A DNA stretch of 41,238 bases from Mediterranea sp. (in: CFB group bacteria). Lineage in GTDB: Bacteria > Bacteroidota > Bacteroidia > Bacteroidales > Bacteroidaceae. A program made the position numbers and the translations under genes. Location: NCBI GenBank assembly GCA_031287715.1, contig JAITSN010000024.1:1-41238 (forward strand), in the 5' to 3' direction. The notes below the pieces were generated by a model. That model was not told where the DNA came from and did not search any database. It saw only the letters and a program-made list of their open reading frames with translations. Positions 16,710-23,514 of the stretch are shown piece after piece (the stretch's first letter is position 1; every line of letters begins with the position of its first letter).

Positions 16710-17684
16710 TTATGGATTAATCTTTTCTTGTTGCGGTTCCAGCAGCCTCTCTATCAGGGAAGCCGGAGCTTTGAAGACCGTGCCGTGCTTGTGCAGCTTG
16801 GGGACTGTGATGTTTTGCGTCTCGTCCGTAAAAGTAATGAAGTCGGTAGTCTTTGCGGCGCCATAGGTCTTTTCGCGGTAGGCGTCGAAGTAGATCCAGT
16901 ACGCATCGCCCAGCTTAACCACGGCAGGCCCTTCGACGAACGTGCCGGTAAAGGGTTCCGACGCCGGCGAGTACGGCCCCACAGGCGAGCTTGCGAAAGC
17001 CACTTTCAGGTTGCGGTTCGGGCGCGTATTATCTTTGAACACCAGCACATAATCGTCCTTGCCCCGCTCGACGATAACGGCGTCTATCACGCTGAAGCCC
17101 GGATCATAGAACAGCTGCGTCCCGGAAACGGTCTTGAAGTCTTTCGTTGTGATATAATACAGCCGGTGGTTGTTGTTGTCTTCCTCCACCCCCTTCTCGA
17201 AGCGCCCGGGGATGCAAGACGCCCACACGACAATAAAAACCTCCTTCCGGTCGTCATAAAAGATCTCGGGCGCCCAGGTATTGACCGTCGTCGGCTCATC
17301 CCGCATAACAGGAATAAATTGCTGTTCCGACCAGTGCACCAGGTCTTTCGTGTTGGCATATCCGAAACCCAGATCCCCGTTCCAGCTCGACGTCCACACC
17401 AAGTGAAACACGCCGTCGGGGGTGCGCACCATCGACGGGTCTCTCATCAGCTTCTGCTTTCCCGCCCCGGGCTTCAGCCACACTCCCGGAATACTATCCC
17501 AACGGATGCCATCCTTGCTGTATAGAAAACGCAGCCCCTCGTCGGCCGGCTCATGAAAAGAAGTAAACACGTAATACTCCTTTTCTGTCGAACGGTTGCA
17601 CGAAATAAAAGCCAGAGAGACTGGTATCAAGGCGAGAAGAGTCACAGAGAAAAGAATCCCCCGCAGGTTTATTATTTTCTTCAT
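16710..17684 (-). CDS. GH43 alpha-L-arabinofuranosidase-like lipoprotein
   Basis: 324 residues from the ATG at 17684; the frame is open to 17786, but the extra 34 residues lack signal character and MKKIINLRG starts a good signal. An N-terminal hydrophobic run ends in a lipobox-like AFISC, suggesting a lipoprotein. The rest is a five-bladed propeller of the GH43 type: MRDPSMVRTPDGVFHLVW carries the base Asp, NTWAPEIFYD the middle acid region, and VEGPAVVKLGDAYWIYFDA the Glu region. Beside GH143-GH142 it fits BT1021, the GH43 enzyme that takes alpha-L-arabinofuranose (chain E) from RG-II. It is the first gene of the minus-strand run. I found no clear TAnnTTTG promoter upstream, so the promoter may be activator-dependent. 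Confidence 0.86.
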   Translation of the reverse strand: MKKIINLRGILFSVTLLALIPVSLAFISCNRSTEKEYYVFTSFHEPADEGLRFLYSKDGIRWDSIPGVWLKPGAGKQKLMRDPSMVRTPDGVFHLVWTSSWNGDLGFGYANTKDLVHWSEQQFIPVMRDEPTTVNTWAPEIFYDDRKEVFIVVWASCIPGRFEKGVEEDNNNHRLYYITTKDFKTVSGTQLFYDPGFSVIDAVIVERGKDDYVLVFKDNTRPNRNLKVAFASSPVGPYSPASEPFTGTFVEGPAVVKLGDAYWIYFDAYREKTYGAAKTTDFITFTDETQNITVPKLHKHGTVFKAPASLIERLLEPQQEKINP

Positions 17685-17860
17685 ATCCGGTTTGATTGCT
17701 ATATAATATATGTAAAAAGACGGCAGGAAAGATGCGCTGTACTCAAAAACAACCCATTCAGGGCCGATTCGCCGGAGGATTATCAAACAATGAGATGGAT
17801 ATTCATCCGGTAGCTACCTTTATTTCTCCTTTTTTTCCTTCCTTACCGCACCACCCGTTG

Positions 17861-17904
17861 TCAATTGTCCATTGTTTGGGCATTCCCCCCTGCGGGTGTA
17901 CCGG
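17861..17904 (+). repeat. Truncated head of the dispersed repeat
   Basis: TCAATTGTCCATTGTTTGGG followed by CATTCCCCCCTGCGGGTG resembles the left end of the copy at 38111-38145 (GTTTGGGCGTTCCCCCC...CGGGGGT). The GCTGCAAGTCCTCG core and the right end are missing. Confidence 0.55.
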
Positions 17905-17940
17905 AAGAGAGGTTATGAAAATAGCCTCTCTTTTATTTTA
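17905..17940 (+). terminator. Rho-independent terminator, plus strand, no upstream gene seen
   Basis: AAGAGAGGTTAT (17905-17916) pairs with ATAGCCTCTCTT (17921-17932) over 12 bp with one G-U pair and a GAAA loop, then TTATTTTA. The orientation suits plus-strand transcription. No plus-strand gene lies between it and the GH43 start, so it may end antisense transcription or a small RNA. Confidence 0.6.
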
Positions 17941-18060
17941 TGGCATAATTCATTGAATCTTAGATAAGAAGTGGTGGGTGAAAAGGGGGAATTAGTTTTA
18001 TAATATGAATGAAAAAGAGAAATAAAAATATTCTATATATGAAGAAAGTAGTATTTATAG

Positions 18061-18068
18061 TAAATTTG
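18061..18068 (+). promoter_or_regulatory. Candidate -7 box for the antitoxin gene
   Basis: TAAATTTG matches the Bacteroidetes -7 consensus TAnnTTTG, 41 bp before the antitoxin ATG. No clear TTTG lies 19-21 bp upstream, so this is a partial match only. Confidence 0.4.
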
Positions 18069-18109
18069 GTCGTTGGTTTGAATATAAAAAACATAAAACT
18101 GATATAATT

Positions 18110-18325
18110 ATGAGAAAAATAGCAGGAATCAGATATACCAAAGACGTCTTCGGGCGTAAGCGTTACGTTCATATCGATTTAGATACGTACGGGGATAACC
18201 AATTAGTTGAGGACTTGCTGGACTTGTTGGACTTGTTGGATATTAAAGCAAGCAAAAGAAGTGAAAAAATAAGTCTTGACGAGCTCAACCAATACATTGA
18301 TAAGAGACTGGAAGCGGATGTATAA
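18110..18325 (+). CDS. Small antitoxin-like protein of a RelE/ParE-type pair
   Basis: 71 residues beginning MRKIAGIRYTKDVFGRKRYV, with an acidic Leu/Asp-rich middle containing DLLDLLDLLD and a helical tail. This resembles short Bacteroidales antitoxins that sit just upstream of RelE/ParE-like toxins. Its stop overlaps the toxin start by 8 bp, the usual coupling in such pairs. The repeated CTGGACTTGTTGGACTTGTT tract may have expanded by slippage. The partner is broken, so this may now be an orphan antitoxin. Family assignment rests on layout and likeness, not on a known structure. Confidence 0.6.
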   Translation: MRKIAGIRYTKDVFGRKRYVHIDLDTYGDNQLVEDLLDLLDLLDIKASKRSEKISLDELNQYIDKRLEADV

Positions 18326-18519
18326 GATCATCATCGACAAACAAATCTTAAGAATCGCTTGATAAAATACCTGTTGTTTACCTTTCCGGCATTAAAGAGG
18401 CCGTTAATAAGTTAGCGCATAACCTCCGTCCACAGGGTTGCGCTAAACTCGCGGGCTCTAAAAATGCTTACCGTATCCGTGTGGGCGTTTGCTCAATCAA
18501 AGCACATTCAATTTTATAA
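18318..18519 (+). pseudogene. Broken RelE/ParE-like toxin gene
   Basis: An ATG at 18318 starts MYKIIIDKQILRIA and meets a TGA at 18360-18362. In the +1 frame from 18361 the reading continues as a toxin-like stretch (IKEAVNKLAHNL, then KLAGSKNAYRIRVG) and ends at a TAA at 18517-18519. The second part has the RelE-family pattern of a helix followed by a beta strand ending YRIRVG. The expected YRVIY strand after it is missing, so there is at least one frameshift and probably a deletion. A toxin is unlikely to be made. Confidence 0.65.
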
Positions 18520-18557
18520 ATGCAGTTTCTCCACTGTGGTTTGGCGCCCCGACGAAA

Positions 18558-18592
18558 AAGCGCTGTCGCAGCGTTTGGAACAGCGCTTCTTA
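18558..18592 (+). terminator. Weak hairpin terminator after the toxin remnant
   Basis: AAGCGCTGT (18558-18566) pairs with ACAGCGCTT (18580-18588) around a 13-nt loop, followed by CTTAAAATAA. The T tract is poor. Confidence 0.35.
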
Positions 18593-18596
18593 AAAT

Positions 18597-18653
18597 AACA
18601 AAGCCTCACTCCCTACCCTCTCTTTTGGAGAGGGCGCGGGGTGAGGCTTTGTT
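18597..18653. terminator. Strong two-way terminator between toxin remnant and fimbrillin
   Basis: Thirteen-base arms AACAAAGCCTCAC (18597-18609) and GTGAGGCTTTGTT (18641-18653) enclose a second stem CCCTCTC/GAGAGGG. It lies just beyond the minus-strand fimbrillin stop and has T-rich flanks on both sides. A related GCCTCACCCCGG...GGAGAGGG block lies at about 20976-21006, so the sequence also belongs to a dispersed repeat. Confidence 0.7.
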
Positions 18654-18677
18654 TGCTTTTTATGGTTGTATTATCCG

Positions 18678-19754
18678 TTAAATGCCAAGATCGGTAGTGG
18701 TGGGGTTATCCCATGCTGCGACTGTCAGGTCGGTGTCGAATTCCACAGGATTCAGTGTAAGGGTAAATCTGTAGATGTATTGTTTACCCTTTTCATACGT
18801 CGCGACAGGCAGTTGGTAGGTAACCGGATAGGTAACCGTTTCGCCAGTGCCAGTGCCTGTTTTGATCGTATAGGTCAGTTTTACCGTTAGATCGCCGGCG
18901 GTGGTAGGACCCTGCGGGATAAGCATCAGGAATTTGGTATCATCGTTCTGCTGGACCTCTGAGGTAGTCAGTGCAGCGGGAGCGGGTGATGTCTTCTGCA
19001 GCTCCCCGCTGTTGCCGCTCAGATAGGTTGTTCCCGTCGCCCAGTCTCCTTGGACTGCATCTGAGGTGGTTCCGTTGGTTTCGAAGGTGTATGTCCCGCT
19101 ATTCGCTACCTTGTTGGCTGTGTATTCAACCTGAAGTTTGGTTATCTTGAGTTCTGTATCCGCATAGTCTTTGTCCAACTTGGCGGTAAAGCCGATTTTG
19201 GAAAGGATGTGGTTGAAATTGAACTTAACCTTTTTGCCGCCTGACCAAGATTCGTCGAACAGCACGTCGGCCACTAAATCTTCCTGGTCGGTAGCAGTAG
19301 CCGGGGTGGTGTAGGTGTATTCCGGCACTTTTGAAGTGCTGTTATAGGCAATCGTCAGGTCGGTGAGTTCTCTTCCGCCAAGAGCGAAGAAGGTGACATG
19401 GCCGTAGTTGGTTCCGTCGATCTTGCCGGGCCAGTACTTGATGGGGGAATATGTCCATTTATCGGTGCTCCAGCTGACTTGCGTATTGTTCATAAAGTCG
19501 GGGGTAGCAGGCAAGCCCGGGTTGGTCATGAATGTGCTCCACGATGTGACTTCCCCTTGTGTGTAGGCGGCTACCGAGAAGCCGTAACCGGTGCCTTGCA
19601 ACTTGGTTTTATCAAATACCGCACTGCGGGTTTGGACTGTGCTGAATCCTATCTCCTGGCCGCTGTTTTCGACCAGGTTGATGATCGCATCATTGGTACA
19701 GGCTACTGCTGTCAGCGCCCATACGCTCAAATATAAAAAATGCTTCTTAACCAT
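18678..19754 (-). CDS. Fimbrillin-family (Mfa_like) lipoprotein
   Basis: The 358-residue product has a signal ending LTAVAC, so Cys19 is the likely lipidated residue. It then has the fimbrillin plan: a short linker, an IGFSTVQTRS strand, an N-terminal beta domain, and a C-terminal half with repeated strand patterns such as VTYPVTYQLPVATYEKG and KQYIYRFTLTLNP. The end TVAAWDNPTTTDLGI is typical of Mfa_like_1 proteins, which polymerise or cap surface fimbriae after proteolytic trimming. It is the last gene of a three-gene minus-strand cluster (DUF3575, DUF5119, fimbrillin) and is followed by the terminator at 18597. Whether it is the main shaft subunit or a tip subunit cannot be told. Confidence 0.85.
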   Translation of the reverse strand: MVKKHFLYLSVWALTAVACTNDAIINLVENSGQEIGFSTVQTRSAVFDKTKLQGTGYGFSVAAYTQGEVTSWSTFMTNPGLPATPDFMNNTQVSWSTDKWTYSPIKYWPGKIDGTNYGHVTFFALGGRELTDLTIAYNSTSKVPEYTYTTPATATDQEDLVADVLFDESWSGGKKVKFNFNHILSKIGFTAKLDKDYADTELKITKLQVEYTANKVANSGTYTFETNGTTSDAVQGDWATGTTYLSGNSGELQKTSPAPAALTTSEVQQNDDTKFLMLIPQGPTTAGDLTVKLTYTIKTGTGTGETVTYPVTYQLPVATYEKGKQYIYRFTLTLNPVEFDTDLTVAAWDNPTTTDLGI

Positions 19755-19832
19755 AATACTGTTCTATTTTTAATTGTTGATACTATATTTTTTTTAATTG
19801 CTTTCCTAATTGTTTTTTCGCTTCTGCCGGCC

Positions 19833-20981
19833 TTAGAGGTCGAGGTCGAAGATGATGTTATCGCCCCAGCTGTCGATTTCCACATCAAATTCGGAACCGG
19901 CTCCGCCGGTGTCGGGTGTTGTGGGCAGTTCGACGGGCGGGTCGGGATCGTTGGGACTGCCGCTGACTCCGGTGCCGACTTCGACGTAGAAGGTGAGCTG
20001 TATCTTTCCGTCGATCTGTTCTTCTTCTTCGAGGCGGCCGGTGATGTCGCGTTCCATTACGGGGAGCGGGTATCCGTCGCGCAGGGTGAAGTAGAGTCCC
20101 AGCATGTTTGCGACGTTGGCGCCGTCTTCTTCTTCGAGAAGTCCGAAGGTGAGACTTTCGCCCCTCAGGGTTCCGTCGGTTTCCGAATTTTCATAGAACT
20201 GACGGTGATTGATGTTGAAGTAGTGCGCCACCAGCGCGGTTCCTTTCCGGCCGGAGGCCAGGAAGACGCTTTCGGCCAGGCCGTTCACGGAGGCGATGTT
20301 GGCGCCTTCGATGGTTGCGGCGCTGATCAGGTTCTGCACGTGTACCACCACGCGCAGCATTGCAACGATCGGTACGGGCACGAAGTTGAGCGTGGGGCGG
20401 ATGTCTTTGTCCACCATTTCGGTGGTGAGGCTGAGCACGTCTCCGGTAGCGGCGTCGCGGTAGTGGTCGGCGGCCAGCATTTCGGGCGCTGCCATCGGAG
20501 CGGAGACGTCTCCCGGCGCCCGCGAGTATCTGGACGAGAGGATGAGCGGCGTGCGGCAGAAGGCCTCGAAGGTTTCGTAGCGTTCGGTTCCACGGAAGCC
20601 GATGTGTTGGAAGCTGGCGCTGTTCTGGACGGTTCTCGCGGGGCTGTACTCAAGCAGTCCGTTGAAGGCGAGTATGTGATAGCGTCCGGGGGGCAGGCTG
20701 ATGCTGTCGACGATCTCGTCGGTGGTCATCACGTAGGGCAGCCGTTCGCTGTCGTCGTCGGGGAAGAACCATACGCTGGCGGTGATGCGTCCGTCGGGCG
20801 TTTCCGGTTCCAGTCCGGCGCGGTTCCAGTCCATCCGTACGCGGACGGTGATGCGCAGGGCGCCTTCGTCCGTGATGGTGCGGCGGGAGTCTTGCCATCC
20901 GGCGGCTTCGCAGGCGATGAGCAGGATGCAGGGCAGGAAGAGGAACAGACCTCGCAGACTTTGCAGACCCAGCAGCCTCAC
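19833..20981 (-). CDS. DUF5119-type fimbrial-cluster lipoprotein
   Basis: The frame is open from an ATG at 21185, but its first 68 codons are made of two short direct repeats and a copy of the dispersed GC-rich element. I therefore prefer the GTG at 20979-20981. It gives a 382-residue lipoprotein precursor with a clean signal (LFLFLPCILLIAC, Cys24). The mature part matches DUF5119: VRVRMDWNRAG, GRITASVWFFPDD, PGRYHILAFNGL, a central MLRVVVHVQNL helix-strand, and a Pro/Thr-rich acidic tail. Such proteins accompany fimbrillins and are thought to be anchors or minor subunits. If 21185 is used, the product has 450 residues and the signal would be buried, which is implausible for export. Confidence 0.75.
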   Translation of the reverse strand: MRLLGLQSLRGLFLFLPCILLIACEAAGWQDSRRTITDEGALRITVRVRMDWNRAGLEPETPDGRITASVWFFPDDDSERLPYVMTTDEIVDSISLPPGRYHILAFNGLLEYSPARTVQNSASFQHIGFRGTERYETFEAFCRTPLILSSRYSRAPGDVSAPMAAPEMLAADHYRDAATGDVLSLTTEMVDKDIRPTLNFVPVPIVAMLRVVVHVQNLISAATIEGANIASVNGLAESVFLASGRKGTALVAHYFNINHRQFYENSETDGTLRGESLTFGLLEEEDGANVANMLGLYFTLRDGYPLPVMERDITGRLEEEEQIDGKIQLTFYVEVGTGVSGSPNDPDPPVELPTTPDTGGAGSEFDVEIDSWGDNIIFDLDL

Positions 20982-21007
20982 CCCGGCCTGGTTCAAAGGA
21001 GAGGGGG

Positions 21008-21106
21008 AAGGCGCAGCCGCGTTAGGGACAGCAGTGGAAAGCCCGCAGCGGAGCGCAGCGCAGCGAGGACTTGCAGCGGATGGCCCGGGCCGAAGGCAAC
21101 GCCCAA
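21008..21106 (-). repeat. Dispersed GC-rich repeat core (copy 2, inverted)
   Basis: Read on the minus strand it runs from GGGCGTTGCCTTCGGCCCGG through CCATCCGCTGCAAGTCCTCG to CTAACGCGGCTGCGCC, matching the copies at 10045 and 38118. It is between the DUF3575 stop and the likely DUF5119 start, in frame with the latter, and adds a false N-terminal extension. Two direct repeats (ATACTATTAT...GTATAGGTGTTT, 21115 and 21148) lie between it and the DUF3575 gene. Confidence 0.85.
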
Positions 21107-21187
21107 TGGCTCGTATACTATTATAGTATAGGTGTTTTAGTTTTTCCATACTATTATTATTGTATAGGTGTTTCGATTTGTTCATGG

Positions 21188-22408
21188 TTACCTTCCTTTC
21201 ATTTCTTTTTTGCTTTGGAACAGGTATGCCAGCGATACTTTGGCTTTCAGGGGTGCCAGGCCGCTGAAGCGCATTTGGGGGCCGTAGCGGGTGAGCTTGT
21301 CCTGGTAGATCTGGTAGCGGGTGTAGTCGGTGGTGAGGAATCCGCCGCCGGCTGAAAATTCCATTCGCCAGGGGGAGTTGCCCAGCTGCTTCATGTAGCC
21401 GAGCGAGAGGCCGGCGGAGATGTAGAAGTCGCCTTGTATGCCGCGGTTACGTTCGAGCTGGAAGTCGTAGACGCCCATGCCGGCGAAGGCGCCCATGAAC
21501 CATCCGGTGAGCACGCGGCGGCGGCGGCGGTTGCCCAGCCAGTAGCGGCCTTCGAGGCCGAGTGTTTCGACTTGCCAGCAGAAGGTGTTGTCTTTCTTGA
21601 GCCACCAGCCGTGTTGAAATTCGCCGCAGACGCTCAGCCGCCAGTTCAGGGGGATTTCCACTTCGATGTTGGGCGTCATGGCCAGATCGAAGAGCAGGTT
21701 GGTCTTTACGGCAAAGAGCGGGATGCGGTCGCGCTTTTGGCGGACGGCGGGGATAGACGGCCGGATGAAGGTTTCTACGGACGGGAATTTGACGAAGCCT
21801 TGTTCGGCGTCTTGCGCGGGCGGGGCTATCGCCGGCATAGGTAGCGGGCCGGCGGGTTTCACTGTGAAGTGCAGGGCGGCACGGCGCATTTGCCTGCTGA
21901 TGTCGCCGCGTGAGAAGCCGATGGTTTTGGTGAGCAGGCGGTAGAGGCGGTCGCTGTCTTCGATGGAGTAGCGTATCGGGACGTGATTCAGGTTGGGGTA
22001 TTTGGTGCGCATGTAGCTGGCCAGCCGGCGGTTGCGTTTCTTCGAGATTTTCATGTTGATGTCTGCCGGGCCTGTTTTGCAGGCGCTGCCGATGATCTCG
22101 ATGGAGATGACACGGCCGCTGAATCCTGCGGTGCGCAGCAGGACGTCTAAGGCTTCGAAGGCGGCTTTGTTGCCCTGGTAGTCGTACATCAGGAAGTCAC
22201 TATTGAAGGGGTAGTAGAAGCAGAATACGCTGTCTTTGCCGGCGGTGTTGCCAACCACGACTGCGGCGATCTCTTCTGCAGCGATCTCTTCCAGCACGCC
22301 CGGTGCGGCGCCGGCTTGCGCCGACATCGCCGGTATCAGACCGGAAAAGTACACGAGACTCATAATTTTGTTCCGTATTTTTTTATTCAAAGTATTCATC
22401 ATCTCCAC
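21188..22408 (-). CDS. DUF3575 outer-membrane protein with OmpA-like N-terminal half
   Basis: 406 residues; M1, M3 and M4 are all possible starts. A signal region ends around SGLIPAMSAQA. Residues about 55-185 have an OmpA-like pattern (FYYPFNSDFL, ISIEIIGSAC, KKRNRRLASYMRTKYPN). Residues about 230-400 fit DUF3575: PLFAVKTNLLFDLAMTPNIE, NWRLSVCGEFQHGWW, a transmembrane beta-strand series, and a final FSGLAPLKAKVSLAYLF strand. DUF3575 proteins are common first genes in Bacteroidales fimbrial clusters and probably act as the outer-membrane or peptidoglycan-linked base. Two nucleotides separate its stop from the upstream ATG of the next frame. The promoter at 22509-22540 lies about 100 bp upstream. 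Confidence 0.8.
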   Translation of the reverse strand: MEMMNTLNKKIRNKIMSLVYFSGLIPAMSAQAGAAPGVLEEIAAEEIAAVVVGNTAGKDSVFCFYYPFNSDFLMYDYQGNKAAFEALDVLLRTAGFSGRVISIEIIGSACKTGPADINMKISKKRNRRLASYMRTKYPNLNHVPIRYSIEDSDRLYRLLTKTIGFSRGDISRQMRRAALHFTVKPAGPLPMPAIAPPAQDAEQGFVKFPSVETFIRPSIPAVRQKRDRIPLFAVKTNLLFDLAMTPNIEVEIPLNWRLSVCGEFQHGWWLKKDNTFCWQVETLGLEGRYWLGNRRRRRVLTGWFMGAFAGMGVYDFQLERNRGIQGDFYISAGLSLGYMKQLGNSPWRMEFSAGGGFLTTDYTRYQIYQDKLTRYGPQMRFSGLAPLKAKVSLAYLFQSKKEMKGR

Positions 22409-22472
22409 TATATAAACCTATCTTTTTTCTTCTATAATATCATTACGGAGGATAAGTCGTATTGCTTATCAA

Positions 22473-22640
22473 TTGTTTTGTCTCCCAAAAAACATTGGTT
22501 TAATGACACAAAGCTATTCGTTTTGATTGAACGATGCAAATTCTACAACAACTTTTTTCTTGTTTTGTCCCAAAAAACGTTGGTTTAATGACACAAAAAT
22601 ATTCTTTTTGATTAAACAATGCAAGTTTCACAACAATTTT
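22473..22640. repeat. Direct duplication (85-87 bp) carrying the fimbrial promoter
   Basis: TTGTTTTGTCTCCCAAAAAA at 22473 recurs as TTGTTTTGTCCCAAAAAA at 22560. Both are followed by C(A/G)TTGGTTTAATGACACAAA, then TTTTTGATT and A(A/C)(A/G)ATGCAA. Both copies contain a reverse -7 box (22509-22516 and 22594-22601). Only the first has an intact TTTG -33 box; the second reads CTTG. Confidence 0.8.
22509..22540 (-). promoter_or_regulatory. Promoter of the fimbrial cluster
   Basis: On the minus strand TTTG (22537-22540) and TAGCTTTG (22509-22516) are 20 bp apart, an exact fit to the Bacteroidetes TTTG-N19-21-TAnnTTTG promoter. The start site would be near 22502, about 95 bp before the DUF3575 gene. 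A weaker duplicate is 85 bp upstream. Confidence 0.75.
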
Positions 22641-22905
22641 TTCAAAAAAACGTTTGCATAGCCCATTCGACCAGCGTTTGCAATTTATTGCTTAGTATTT
22701 TAAATAACATTTTTGCGATGTGGCGCAGAAGCACCATCACCACTGCACCTCCCGCTCATTAAACCAACGTTTAATGAGCCACTTTACACAACACGACCTG
22801 ACCGCCTCACAGATCTATTCTACAAGCCTGCAAATCCACCTCGCAAGCCTCATCCTTATTATATTATGGACTGATTTTTTTTAGGAGCCTCTATGGGATC
22901 TTTTC
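22641..22905. other. Gene-free stretch with a hairpin repeat
   Basis: Together with 22409-22472 this is part of a 1.1-kb gene-free region. Apart from the hairpin at 22754-22779 I see nothing here that supports a gene. Confidence 0.5.
22754..22779. repeat. Perfect hairpin repeat GCTCATTAAAC-CAAC-GTTTAATGAGC
   Basis: Eleven-base perfect arms enclose a CAAC loop. The same hairpin with 14-base arms and a GTTG loop is found at 38636-38667 after obg. Half of the motif (GTTGGTTTAATGA) is also in the second promoter copy at 22578-22590. There is no T tract here, so it is not an obvious terminator. Confidence 0.75.
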
Positions 22906-23416
22906 ATAGCGCCCTCCGCTGAGTGGAGAGGGTAGGTTTTTCGTCGAAAGCCTTCTCTGTTGAGCAGAGAGGGCAAAAACTTCGTCGAAGTCTTCTCTGC
23001 TGAGCGGAGAGCGCAAAAACTTCGTCAAATCATTTTTCTGCTGAGCGGAGAGCGCAAAAACTTTGTCGAAGCCTTCTCTGCTGAGCGGAGAGCGCAAATA
23101 TTTCGTCCAATCGTTTCTCTGCCGAGCGGAGAGCGCAAAAACTTTGTCGAAGTCTTCTCTGCTGAGCGGAGAGCGCAAATATTTCGTCCAATCATTTCTC
23201 TGCTGAGCGGAGAGCGCAAAAACTTTGTCGAAGCATTCTCTGCTGAGCGGAGAGCACAAAAACTTTGTCGAAGCCTTCTCTGCTGAGCGGAGAACACAAA
23301 AACTTTGTCGAAGCCTTCTCTGCTGAGCGGAGAGCACAAAGTTTTCGTCGAAAGCATCCTCCGTTGAGCGGATAGCGTAAAAAATTTTCCGAAAGCCTCT
23401 CCGTTGAGCGGAGAAT
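22906..23416. repeat. 40/41-bp tandem array of hairpin units upstream of the DUF6261 gene
   Basis: The (C/T)TGAGCGG core recurs at 22919, 22960, 23000, 23041, 23081, 23122, 23162, 23203, 23243, 23283, 23323, 23364 and 23404, with steps of 40 or 41 bp. Each unit is a hairpin, CTCTGCTGAGCGGAGAG or its CTCCGCTGAGCGGAG variant (TGA loop), followed by CGCAAAAACTTTGTCGAAGC-like sequence. Outer units are more diverged than inner ones, as expected for an array homogenised from its centre. The period is not a multiple of three, and both strands read through as Arg/Ser-rich nonsense, so it is not coding. It ends about 100 bp before the DUF6261 start. Confidence 0.93.
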
Positions 23417-23514
23417 GTTTAAAAAAATATAAAACACAGTTTTTTTATCAGAAAGATAGTAGAATTAAAATATAAATATCTATTTTTACGGTGAAATTAA
23501 AACTTGAAAACATT

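Larger units (their letters stand above)
17685..18060. other. Intergenic region with repeat remnant and orphan terminator
   Basis: No gene is supported over these 376 bases. It contains a truncated dispersed-repeat head (17861-17904) and a plus-strand hairpin with a T-rich tail (17905-17940). The rest is AT-rich leader for the GH43 gene on the minus strand and for the antitoxin on the plus strand. Confidence 0.6.

Noticed and set aside
22891..23437. Several Arg/Ser-rich open frames in the 40/41-bp array
   Set aside because: They are read-through of the repeat in several frames on both strands. The 40/41-bp steps shift the frame from unit to unit.
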